A DNA stretch of 64,000 nt from Parabacteroides sp. AM08-6 (GTDB taxonomy: Bacteria > Bacteroidota > Bacteroidia > Bacteroidales > Tannerellaceae), in contig NZ_QRMP01000012.1 of the NCBI RefSeq assembly GCF_003473295.1, forward strand, positions 30,979 through 94,978. Direction: 5' to 3'. This document shows positions 44,778 to 52,618 of this stretch, piece by piece. Position 1 is the first letter of the stretch. The number at the start of each line of letters is the position of its first letter. The translations under genes were made by a program, and so were the position numbers. The notes under the pieces were generated by a model. The model searched no databases. It saw nothing but the letters and a program-made list of their open reading frames with translations, and was not told the DNA's origin.

Positions 44778-45530
44778 TCAGTTTATAACGGCTGAAACCT
44801 CTTTAAAAGCATATCGCCTAAGCTCACCTTCCGGCAGTTCCAGTATCAGATGTCCTGTCGGTTCAATCGCGTGGATACGAGCGCAGAAAGGACCTTTTTC
44901 ATCTTTATAGGGCCAAAAGCCTTCGTTCCGGAAAAGGGTGGCCATATAAGCAGTTCTTATTTCGCTCTGCTTTTCCTGCAAGAGTAGAGAATAGTAATTG
45001 AAAAAGATACGGAGAAAACGTTGTAAGATTTCTTCCCTGTCATACTCTTTCCCCGTAATTTGCGCCAATGAAACAGGATTGGGGGCATCGCTCCTGAAAA
45101 CCTGCTGGTTGACGTTAATGCCGATGCCGATTACGGAAGAATAAAGATAGGAACCGGAAAGGTCGTTCTCTATAAGCATTCCGCATATTTTTTTATCTTT
45201 CCTGTAGATGTCGTTCGGCCATTTGACCGCAACACAGTCCACATACATCTCCAAAGTTTCCTTTACGCTCAGAGCTGCAATCTGGGATACCAGGAACTGA
45301 CGGTTTGCCGGCAGGAAATCCGGATACAGCAGCAGACTGAACATCAGATTTTTCCCAGCCTCCGATTCCCATGTATTGCCGACCTGCCCTTTACCGCTGG
45401 TCTGAAAATCGGCGACTACCAGACTCCCTTCTGCCAAAGCCTCCCTGGAAGATAGCTCACGCAGGTAATTATTAGTCGACGTTGTTTCCTCCACCCGGAT
45501 AATCCGGGGAATATCATGCTCACTCTTCAT
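44778..45530 (-). CDS. birA: Biotin--[acetyl-CoA-carboxylase] ligase (catalytic domain only)
   Basis: Attaches biotin to biotin-dependent carboxylases. The 250 residues begin directly with the ligase domain (EETTSTNNYLRELS), the biotin/ATP loop TSGKGQVGNTWESEAGKN and VKWPNDIYRKDKKICGMLIE. There is no N-terminal helix-turn-helix, so it is not a transcription repressor. It overlaps the upstream MmcQ/YjbR gene by 11 bp, which suggests translational coupling. Confidence 0.93.
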   Translation of the reverse strand: MKSEHDIPRIIRVEETTSTNNYLRELSSREALAEGSLVVADFQTSGKGQVGNTWESEAGKNLMFSLLLYPDFLPANRQFLVSQIAALSVKETLEMYVDCVAVKWPNDIYRKDKKICGMLIENDLSGSYLYSSVIGIGINVNQQVFRSDAPNPVSLAQITGKEYDREEILQRFLRIFFNYYSLLLQEKQSEIRTAYMATLFRNEGFWPYKDEKGPFCARIHAIEPTGHLILELPEGELRRYAFKEVSAVIN

Positions 45531-45876
45531 TGTAATTTTCTCTTATTTTACGAGGTAATTTGGCGATGACTTCGCGGTAAGAATGCCGTATCCAATGTTT
45601 AATCTCATCATCGGGCATATCGCGTTCAAGGTAAATTGTATTCCAGTATTTTTTATTAAAATGAAAAGCTCCTTCGACGGCAGCATAACGTTCGCGCAAT
45701 TCTTCCGTATAATCAGGATTACACTTTAAGGATATTTGAGGTTCGTCCGCATCCAACGGCAATAACAAATACATTTTGCCTTCCACCTTAAAAACAAGGG
45801 AAACATCGTCGAAAGGGAAACATTCCGTTGCATTCTTCAACGACAGGCAATACTCACGGGCTTCTTCTATATTCAT
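45520..45876 (-). CDS. MmcQ/YjbR family protein
   Basis: A 118-residue protein with the family features ALK-like N-terminal helix (EAREYCLSLKNATECFPFDD), VFKVEGKMYLLLPLD, a CNPDYTEELRERY stretch and a C-terminal HWIRHSYREVIAKLPRK. The fold resembles double wing DNA-binding proteins. No specific role is established. It lies between yraN (20 bp gap) and birA. Confidence 0.85.
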   Translation of the reverse strand: MNIEEAREYCLSLKNATECFPFDDVSLVFKVEGKMYLLLPLDADEPQISLKCNPDYTEELRERYAAVEGAFHFNKKYWNTIYLERDMPDDEIKHWIRHSYREVIAKLPRKIRENYNEE

Positions 45877-45896
45877 CTCTTTCTCTGTTTAGTGAA

Positions 45897-46262
45897 TTAA
45901 TGACAGGGAGCATAAAAAGCATCTTCTATATGTTCTATCTCATAACCTCCCTGCTTCTTTATCAAGGAAACAATGTCGAAACGAATCGGTAAAGCGACAT
46001 TGAAAAATCGGGCATACGCATCAGCGGCGGCTACAATACGGCGTATTTTCCCACTATCGACAGCCTCTTCCGGGGAAAGCAGAAAATCTTCCGAGCGAGT
46101 CTTTACTTCCACAACCACCAACTCATTGTCGCAAACAGCCACAATATCCAGTTCGTAATGATGCCAATGCCAATTGGTATGAACTATCACATAGCCTTGT
46201 TTTTCCAAATATTCGCGGGCGGCGGCTTCTCCGTCTTTCCCTGTTTCGTTTCGTTCTGCCAT
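45897..46262 (-). CDS. yraN: YraN/UPF0102 family putative endonuclease
   Basis: I start at the ATG at 46262 (MAERNETGKDGEAAAREYLE, 121 residues). The 58-codon upstream extension would run through a -7 element at 46309-46316 (minus TATATTTG). A restriction-endonuclease-like core is visible: G.GE..A..YL at the N-terminus, then ELDIVAVCDNELVVVEVKTR with the D and ExK residues. The biological role of this family is unsettled. It leads the yraN-mmcQ-birA group. Confidence 0.9.
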   Translation of the reverse strand: MAERNETGKDGEAAAREYLEKQGYVIVHTNWHWHHYELDIVAVCDNELVVVEVKTRSEDFLLSPEEAVDSGKIRRIVAAADAYARFFNVALPIRFDIVSLIKKQGGYEIEHIEDAFYAPCH

Positions 46263-46348
46263 TTTTTCGAATTTCAGACAGAGTTGGAATCTGTCTTTAC
46301 AATAATGACAAATATACGGTTTTTCTTTTTTATTTGCGCTTTCACCTC

Positions 46349-46356
46349 TATATTTG
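46349..46356 (+). promoter_or_regulatory. -7 element very close to the start of the small gene before tadA
   Basis: TATATTTG, a full match, ends 6 bp before the ATG at 46363. With the usual spacing transcription would begin at or beside the A of the start codon, so the mRNA may be leaderless. The -33 region is poor. Confidence 0.5.
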
Positions 46357-46362
46357 CAGAAT

Positions 46363-46590
46363 ATGGCAATAAAACGTAAATATTCGTCCCCGCAACCTAA
46401 CCACCCACGGGTGCACAAGGTTACGTTCATGCTCAATGATGACGAGCAGAAAGCGGTGGACCGTTATCTTGCCAGGTATAAAATCATCAACAAGTCCCGT
46501 TGGTATCGCGAAACAATCCTATCCCACATACTCAAGACATTGGAAGAGGATTACCCGACACTCTTCAACGAAAACGAAATGAGAAGATGA
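46363..46590 (+). CDS. Small basic protein, possible ribbon-helix-helix fold
   Basis: A 75-residue protein (MAIKRKYSSPQPNHPRVHKV start). A basic N-terminal tail precedes VTFMLNDDEQKAVDRYLARY, KIINKSRWYRETILSHILKT and an acidic end. The strand-helix-helix order resembles ribbon-helix-helix DNA-binding proteins. Its stop overlaps the tadA start as ATGA, so the two are translationally coupled. The three-codon longer start at 46354 would lie inside the promoter. Function not known. Confidence 0.75.
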   Translation: MAIKRKYSSPQPNHPRVHKVTFMLNDDEQKAVDRYLARYKIINKSRWYRETILSHILKTLEEDYPTLFNENEMRR

Positions 46591-47027
46591 ATCCTTTCAA
46601 TGACGAATATTTTATGAAACAAGCACTCGTAGAGGCGCGTGCAGCTGCAGCAGAAGGTGAAGTCCCGGTGGGTGCGGTCATTGTCTGCAATAACCAAATC
46701 ATAGCACGGGCACACAACCAGACCGAACGCCTGAACGACCCGACCGCTCATGCTGAAATGTTAGCAATCACAGCCGCTGTCGGCGTATTAGGAGCTAAAT
46801 ACCTTACCGGATGCAGCCTCTATGTTACAGTAGAACCTTGTGTGATGTGCGCCGGAGCTATCGGATGGGCACAAATAAGCACCATTGTCTATGGTGCTTC
46901 CGATGAGAAAAGAGGCTTTCAACAGTATGCTCCAAAAGCATTGCATCCGAAAGCAGTCGTACGAAAAGGAATCATGGAAACAGCTTGCATGGAGGAGATG
47001 CAAAACTTCTTCAGACAAAAAAGATAA
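46587..47027 (+). CDS. tadA: tRNA-specific adenosine deaminase
   Basis: Converts A34 to inosine in tRNA-Arg(ACG). I start at 46587 (MNPFNDEYFMKQALVEARAA, 146 residues), in the ATGA overlap with the preceding gene. Zinc deaminase motifs: HAE in PTAHAEMLAI with the catalytic glutamate, and PCVMC in VEPCVMCAGAIGWA. The longer frame (from 46500) would run inside the preceding gene and is rejected. Confidence 0.95.
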   Translation: MNPFNDEYFMKQALVEARAAAAEGEVPVGAVIVCNNQIIARAHNQTERLNDPTAHAEMLAITAAVGVLGAKYLTGCSLYVTVEPCVMCAGAIGWAQISTIVYGASDEKRGFQQYAPKALHPKAVVRKGIMETACMEEMQNFFRQKR

Positions 47028-47028
47028 A

Positions 47029-47301
47029 TTATTTCACTTCCTCATAATCCACGTATTCGCCTTCTTCTTTGGCAAATATCTTTTTACGGGAAGCCTGACG
47101 GCTATTATAATCGCCTGCCGAAGCCGAATGTCCACGGGAACCGGAAGAATAATGGCTTTCCTGGCGACGCTGCCCCCCACTCTTTTTTCCTTTGTTTCCA
47201 CTTCCGAAAAGGATATTTTTGACAGTGCGCAGGACTGAGAAGCCCATCAAAAAGACCAATAGGAGAAAAAAGAAAAACATTACAAACAGAAACTTAAACA
47301 T
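47029..47301 (-). CDS. DUF4834 family small membrane protein
   Basis: A 90-residue protein. An N-terminal hydrophobic helix (FVMFFFFLLLVFLMGFSVL) precedes a low-complexity Ser/Gly/Arg/Lys tail ending EEGEYVDYEEVK. This matches the Bacteroidales DUF4834 layout. A -7 element (minus TATCTTTG, 47338-47345) lies upstream. It converges on tadA with 1 bp between stops. Function unknown. Confidence 0.82.
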   Translation of the reverse strand: MFKFLFVMFFFFLLLVFLMGFSVLRTVKNILFGSGNKGKKSGGQRRQESHYSSGSRGHSASAGDYNSRQASRKKIFAKEEGEYVDYEEVK

Positions 47302-47356
47302 AACTATTCATTCTTATCGGGGTTCATAACACAAACACAAAGATAGGAACTCTTGT

Positions 47357-48061
47357 TTATCTTCTTTTGTTAAAAATTGACAAGAGAATATAGAGAAGTA
47401 TCGTACCGGCAATACCTAAAACACCAAATAAAGCTATAAATACAACAGCACAACCCACTAATATATAGCGATATTCATTGCCTTTCCATGCCAACGATTT
47501 TATTTTCAGCGAAAACATCGGTATCTCCGAAACCAGTAAAAGCGAAGTTATGACAGATAACACAACCGTAATGCTTATAAACAAATACGGATTAGACGGG
47601 AGCAACGGTTCTACCGAATATCCAACAGAAGCCCAAAACAACGCATGCGCCGGAACAGGCAGACCGATAAACGAGGTCGTCTGGCGTTCGTCTATATTAA
47701 ACTTTGCCAGCCGTAAACCGGAAAAAACCGGAACCACAAGAGCCAGATAAGGAATATAACTTATAGCACCTCCCGCTCCAAGACTCGCACAGGCATACTC
47801 CAATAAACAAAAAACAATCAGTCCCGGAGCAACACCGAAACTAACCATATCAGCCAAAGAATCCAATTCTTTTCCCAAAGGCGAATAGGCTTTCAGGAAA
47901 CGTGCCGCAAAACCATCGCAGAAATCGAAAACTGCAGCAAGGATAATCCATAAAGTTGCCAACGGTAATTCGTTTTTCAACGCCATTACACAAGCAACAC
48001 AACCCGATGCCAGATTGAGACAGGTGATTAAATTCGGTATACTTTTTTTGATATTCATCAT
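47357..48061 (-). CDS. pssA: CDP-diacylglycerol--serine O-phosphatidyltransferase
   Basis: Membrane enzyme making phosphatidylserine. In the 234 residues, the CDP-alcohol transferase motif DG(x)2AR(x)8G(x)3D(x)3D is complete in CDGFAARFLKAYSPLGKELD and SLAD. About seven hydrophobic helices follow. It lies 72 bp downstream of psd; the two act in sequence to make phosphatidylethanolamine. Confidence 0.94.
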   Translation of the reverse strand: MMNIKKSIPNLITCLNLASGCVACVMALKNELPLATLWIILAAVFDFCDGFAARFLKAYSPLGKELDSLADMVSFGVAPGLIVFCLLEYACASLGAGGAISYIPYLALVVPVFSGLRLAKFNIDERQTTSFIGLPVPAHALFWASVGYSVEPLLPSNPYLFISITVVLSVITSLLLVSEIPMFSLKIKSLAWKGNEYRYILVGCAVVFIALFGVLGIAGTILLYILLSIFNKRR

Positions 48062-48133
48062 TTCTTTTCTTTAAATACAGGCGTTCTATCGGTTTACCAT
48101 TTTATCCGCGGGCAATAATCTCGTTCCAGAAAT

Positions 48134-48805
48134 TTAACATGAGCACTTACCTAAACGAGCGATAGGAGTTTGATTTCCAGTCACCTTTTGATCCATTTCC
48201 ACCAATACTTCCGTACCGACAGGCAGGTAAACATCTACACGAGAACCAAACTTGATGAAACCCATCTGTTCGTCCACATGACATTTCTCCCCTACTTTGG
48301 CATACGTCACAATACGACGGGCCATAGCACCTGCAATCTGACGTGCCAGCACATCCACTCCATACTTGGTTGTAATCACAACCGCCGAACGTTCATTCTC
48401 CGTACTGCTTTTCGGCAGATAAGCTGCCATGAAACGTCCGTTCTGATGCGACACATGCTTGACCGTGCCATTAACAGGAAACCAGTTGGCATGTACATTA
48501 AAAATAGACATGAAGATTGATATTTGCAGGCATTTCTTATGCAATATTTCATTTTCCATCACCTCTTCAATGGCGACAATCGTTCCGTCAGCCGGAGCAA
48601 TCACCAGCCCTTCGGAGTCGTATGGAAACCGGCGGAACGGACTGCGGAAAAAATTAAGTACCAATAAAAACAGGACTGTGGTGACAAAAGTAATGGCATA
48701 AAACCATCCTCCTTTGCCGACAGTATAATAAAGCGCAACATCCACGATAAAGAATATCGTAAATAATGTCAACAATAAACCTGTTCCTTCTTTATGTACT
48801 TTCAT
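48134..48805 (-). CDS. psd: Phosphatidylserine decarboxylase proenzyme (short PSD-like type)
   Basis: Decarboxylates phosphatidylserine to phosphatidylethanolamine. I start at 48805 (MKVHKEGTGLLLTLFTIFFI, 223 residues). Two N-terminal membrane helices are followed by the domain with IAPADGTIVAIEEV, FMSIFNVHANWFPVNG and the self-cleavage site GS in IKFGSRVDVYLP, whose serine becomes the pyruvoyl group. It has its own good promoter and precedes pssA. Confidence 0.93.
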   Translation of the reverse strand: MKVHKEGTGLLLTLFTIFFIVDVALYYTVGKGGWFYAITFVTTVLFLLVLNFFRSPFRRFPYDSEGLVIAPADGTIVAIEEVMENEILHKKCLQISIFMSIFNVHANWFPVNGTVKHVSHQNGRFMAAYLPKSSTENERSAVVITTKYGVDVLARQIAGAMARRIVTYAKVGEKCHVDEQMGFIKFGSRVDVYLPVGTEVLVEMDQKVTGNQTPIARLGKCSC

Positions 48806-48841
48806 TTTGTAATCTAACTGTATGTTTATTGTAAGAATTTG

Positions 48842-48871
48842 CAAAAATATTCATTTTTGCCGAATAACAAA
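48842..48871 (-). promoter_or_regulatory. Promoter of psd-pssA
   Basis: On the minus strand TTTG (48868-48871), an 18-bp spacer, then TATTTTTG (48842-48849). Both elements match the Bacteroidetes consensus. It supports the psd start at 48805. Confidence 0.7.
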
Positions 48872-48877
48872 AATATA

Positions 48878-51800
48878 TCAACCCTCTACTGTCTCTATTT
48901 TGTTTAATTCAACGTACCAGAGATACCCTTCCACTTCCTTATATCCCATCTGGCGGATCAACCGAAGGTAATTCTTTACCTGATTATGATACCGTTTATC
49001 CGCATGTTCACCGAACTTATAATCGACTACAATAACTTTACCGCCGGTAATCATCACCCGGTCCGGACGTTTAGACAACCCTTTTCCGAAAAGGATATCG
49101 ACCTCATTCAGTACACGGGCATTCCCGTCATACCAGGAAGCCACATCCGCCTTATTCAATAATTCCTCCAGCCGGACAACCAGGGCCGATGCCTCATCCT
49201 TATTGATAATACCAGACAAACGATATGTTTCAACCGAAGCGACTATATCTTTCGAAGTACGGATACGGCTCAACACCTCGTGCATCAATGTACCATGCTT
49301 TCGCCGGGCATTATCAAAAAAGAAGCCTTTTCCGTGTAAACGAAGTTGTAAGCGTTCGTCGGGAGAAAACGAATTCAGGCGTGCCATAGGCAGTTCTTGT
49401 ACACCTTTCTCCTCTTTTTTTTCGACCGGATGCCACCAATTACCCAATTCGAACACCCCTGAAACAACATCGAACATATCCGGTAACGAAATTAGTTTTT
49501 CACCTTTACACATACCCTCCGCCGATGTATGCAAACCGGCCCAAAGAGCATCCGATAAGGTTGTTATCTTTTCTATCTCCCCGGTTTCCTCTTTTATTTT
49601 CTTAGGACGGGGGGCAAAAACAAGCAATTCTTCTTTCGAACGAGTGAATGCGACATATAATGTATTCAGATTATCGATAAAGGCATGAAGACGTTCCCGA
49701 AAATAATCTTCGGCAAAGATTGTATTCCCCAAACTTTGTCCATACCGGACCGGAACCAAATGCAAACGGTCGAAGGGTTTCTCCTGCGGATGACACCAAA
49801 GGATAACCGGTTTTGTCGGTTTATGGTCGATTTCCCAATCTCCAAAGGGGATAATAACAACCTTAAAACCCAACCCTTTCGATTTATGAACTGTCAAGAT
49901 ACGAACAGCATTCTGTCCATCCGGTGTTGCTATTGTTTTCCGATAACCCGTTTCATCCCACCATTTAAGAAAACGTTCAAGGTCTGCACTCTCTTTCTGG
50001 GTATATTCAGATACCATATCCAAAAAAGCTTGGACAAAAACCTGCTCGTTTTCCGGAAATTTGTCGAAAAACAGGCGGTACAAACCCTCTGTTATTTCAT
50101 AAAGAGATTGACGGGACAATTGTAATAAAGCATTTTTCACTTCCGAAGGGAAGTCCGAATCTTCCTTACCAAAGTGCCCGACTAATACTTGATAGGAATA
50201 CTGTGCAATCTGTTCACTGGTTTTATCTTCCGGACTTTTCAGATAACGTAACAATGCGACCAGAAATCGAACAGTCGTAGAACCACTTACAAACAAAGCG
50301 TCATCAGATATAATATCATAGTGATAATGCTCCGAAGGATGTTCTTCTTTATAAGCCAATAAAGTATCGGCCACCAATGCACCCTCCTGATTAGTACGCA
50401 CCAGAATAGCAATATCTTTTAAGGCATAACCATTCTCCTGCAATTGTTCGAGTAGACCGGGAAGGCGTTCGAGTGCTTCTGTTTTCCAGTCCTTATCTTC
50501 ATCACCGGAAAGGAATTCTACCTTCACATGCCCGTCCTTCTCCCGGAAAGGAGGTGGAACCTGTTGGTAGCTCTTATCATAAGCAGACATTATTTTCGTA
50601 AAATAGGCGGCACGTTGTTTTTCACTCAACGATGAAGAGGAAAGAGTCTCGTTATATACCTCCTGCAAAACAGCGGGAATCACGGTAAACAAAGCATTAT
50701 TAAATTCTACGATATGTCGGCAACTCCGCCAATTATCTTTCAATGTTTCTTCCCTGATAACTTCAGCCGAAAAGTCTTTCTGTACTTGCTGATCAAGTAA
50801 TTTCCAGTCGGAATTACGGAAACGATAAATACTTTGCTTGACATCTCCCACAATCAGATTGTCCCGATTGTGTGCCAGGCTCTCCTCAATCAGCGGACGA
50901 AAATTATTCCACTGCATGCCGCTGGTATCCTGAAACTCATCAATCATATAATAATCGACATGCGTACCGGTCTTTTCGTAGATAAAAGGAGCATCACTTC
51001 CACCAATAACCTTGTTTAATAATTCGGTCGTATCAGCAATCAGCATCACGTTTTTCTCTTCCCGATAGATGGCAATCTGCCGGGAAACATCGGTCAAAAT
51101 ACCCAACGTATAATAATAGCGGACAATCTCACGGGCCGTATTATAAGCTGTCAGATTAGCGAATAAAGAAATAATCCCTTTAATACAATCATTCAAACCA
51201 TCCTCGAAAGCGCAACCGATTATTTGCCTTGTACCCAATGGGGTTGTTTTCGTAAAACAACCGTCCAAATTGTCCGCCAAACCGATAAAAGTGGCGGTCG
51301 GCTCTTTCATCTCTCCCTGCGCCAACTTTTCCAGGATATTCAAAGGAGACCGACTTCCTCCCTTAAAGTCAGAAGGCTTCAGCACATACTTCTCTAAAAC
51401 AGCCAATCCCCGTTCACCTAAATCCCTGGCACTCTTTTCAACCGAACGGATGATACCGTACAGGTCGTTTTTATAAGCCTCCAGTACATTTTTATCCTCG
51501 ATATCTTTCTCCACTTCTTCACTGAAAGCCTTATAACTTTCTTTGAAAATTTCACGGCTCAGCGACATTATATCTTTACGGAGATTCCATTCGCCTCCAT
51601 TTTCAATTTTATCTTCGGCAAAACGAAGTAACCACCCCAAAAGCTCTTTATGCTCAGGCTTCTCAAGACCGGCCAGCAAATCATCAATGGCAGTCGTCAA
51701 CACCAAATCCTGATCCATTTCAATGCCATATCCCCCCTGTAAACCTATTTCACGAGTAAAAGCCCGCATTGTCTGCTGGAAAAAACGGTCGATTGTGCTG

Positions 51801-52105
51801 ATATTAAATGCCGAATAATCGTGAAGGATGTCAATCAATATTTTTCCGGCTTGCTTCCTGATTTGCTCCTCCGAAAGAAGATAAACCGATTTCAATAAAT
51901 CCACATAATCAGACTTGTTTCCGGAAGCCAGTTTATAAAGTTCATCGACAATACGGCTTTTCATCTCATCTGTAGCCTTATTCGTAAATGTTACGGCAAG
52001 GATACGGCGATAAGCACCCGGTGCAGAGAATAACAATGTCAGGTATTCACCTGTAAGTTTATGGGTTTTACCCGCCCCGGCCGAGGCCCTGTAGACTGTT
52101 AGCAT
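48878..52105 (-). CDS. addA: AddA-like ATP-dependent helicase/exonuclease
   Basis: A 1075-residue UvrD/Rep-type helicase with a C-terminal nuclease domain, for processing double-strand breaks. Walker A in RASAGAGKTHKL, Walker B YMIDEFQDTSG, motif III-IV VGDVKQSIYRFRN, late motifs ILTVHKSKGLGFKVVIIPF and LYVAFTRSKEELLVF. The last about 110 residues carry HEVLSRIR, RPDRVMI and VVDYKFGE, a PD-(D/E)XK site of RecB type. The partner subunit AddB is not adjacent (neighbours are psd and a SUI1 factor) and would have to be elsewhere. Confidence 0.9.
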   Translation of the reverse strand: MLTVYRASAGAGKTHKLTGEYLTLLFSAPGAYRRILAVTFTNKATDEMKSRIVDELYKLASGNKSDYVDLLKSVYLLSEEQIRKQAGKILIDILHDYSAFNISTIDRFFQQTMRAFTREIGLQGGYGIEMDQDLVLTTAIDDLLAGLEKPEHKELLGWLLRFAEDKIENGGEWNLRKDIMSLSREIFKESYKAFSEEVEKDIEDKNVLEAYKNDLYGIIRSVEKSARDLGERGLAVLEKYVLKPSDFKGGSRSPLNILEKLAQGEMKEPTATFIGLADNLDGCFTKTTPLGTRQIIGCAFEDGLNDCIKGIISLFANLTAYNTAREIVRYYYTLGILTDVSRQIAIYREEKNVMLIADTTELLNKVIGGSDAPFIYEKTGTHVDYYMIDEFQDTSGMQWNNFRPLIEESLAHNRDNLIVGDVKQSIYRFRNSDWKLLDQQVQKDFSAEVIREETLKDNWRSCRHIVEFNNALFTVIPAVLQEVYNETLSSSSLSEKQRAAYFTKIMSAYDKSYQQVPPPFREKDGHVKVEFLSGDEDKDWKTEALERLPGLLEQLQENGYALKDIAILVRTNQEGALVADTLLAYKEEHPSEHYHYDIISDDALFVSGSTTVRFLVALLRYLKSPEDKTSEQIAQYSYQVLVGHFGKEDSDFPSEVKNALLQLSRQSLYEITEGLYRLFFDKFPENEQVFVQAFLDMVSEYTQKESADLERFLKWWDETGYRKTIATPDGQNAVRILTVHKSKGLGFKVVIIPFGDWEIDHKPTKPVILWCHPQEKPFDRLHLVPVRYGQSLGNTIFAEDYFRERLHAFIDNLNTLYVAFTRSKEELLVFAPRPKKIKEETGEIEKITTLSDALWAGLHTSAEGMCKGEKLISLPDMFDVVSGVFELGNWWHPVEKKEEKGVQELPMARLNSFSPDERLQLRLHGKGFFFDNARRKHGTLMHEVLSRIRTSKDIVASVETYRLSGIINKDEASALVVRLEELLNKADVASWYDGNARVLNEVDILFGKGLSKRPDRVMITGGKVIVVDYKFGEHADKRYHNQVKNYLRLIRQMGYKEVEGYLWYVELNKIETVEG

Positions 52106-52149
52106 AAATTTGTCAACTTATTAATGTATCATTATTTCCGGGAGGTGGA

Positions 52150-52488
52150 TTATTTACTTTTTGTATAACCCTCTTTCTGTAATATTTCCAACACTTTGGC
52201 ACGCATATCTCCCTGAATTATGATTTCTCCGTCTTTGACGGAACCGCCTACGCCACATTTCACTTTCAGCATTTTACCAAGTATCGTCAAATCATCGTTC
52301 GTTCCGCGAAAACCGGTAACCAGGGTAACGGCTTTTCCCCCCCGGTTCCGCTTATCCAGCGATATACGTAATTGCTGTTTATCCTTCGGCAATGTTTCTT
52401 CTTCCTCATTCTCTTCCGTATTATATTGATAGTCCGGATTGGTGGAATACATCACCCCCAAACGGTCTTTCCAGTCATTATTCTTCAT
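52150..52488 (-). CDS. SUI1/YciH-family translation initiation factor
   Basis: A 112-residue protein. An acidic linker (ENEEEETLPKDKQQ) is followed by the eIF1/SUI1 domain: RISLDKRNRGGKAVTLVTGF, CGVGGSVKDGEIIIQGD and the C-terminal helix KVLEILQKEGYTKSK. Archaeal and eukaryotic relatives police start-codon choice; the bacterial role is less clear. It lies 44 bp upstream of addA and has its own promoter. Confidence 0.92.
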   Translation of the reverse strand: MKNNDWKDRLGVMYSTNPDYQYNTEENEEEETLPKDKQQLRISLDKRNRGGKAVTLVTGFRGTNDDLTILGKMLKVKCGVGGSVKDGEIIIQGDMRAKVLEILQKEGYTKSK

Positions 52489-52510
52489 AAACTTATTTAT
52501 TTTATGGGTT

Positions 52511-52541
52511 CAAATCTACAAATTAACAACGGGATAAACAA
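52511..52541 (-). promoter_or_regulatory. Promoter of the SUI1 factor gene (divergent from the sensor kinase)
   Basis: On the minus strand TTG (52539-52541), a 20-bp spacer, then TAGATTTG (52511-52518). On the other strand TATCTTTG at 52561-52568 is a -7 candidate for the sensor kinase gene. The two promoters are back to back in the 130-bp gap. Confidence 0.6.
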
Positions 52542-52618
52542 GATTAACAAGAATAATACATATCTTTGTCGGAAGATGATGAATATCAAAAACCTCTTCA
52601 TACTTTTGACCGGTTATA

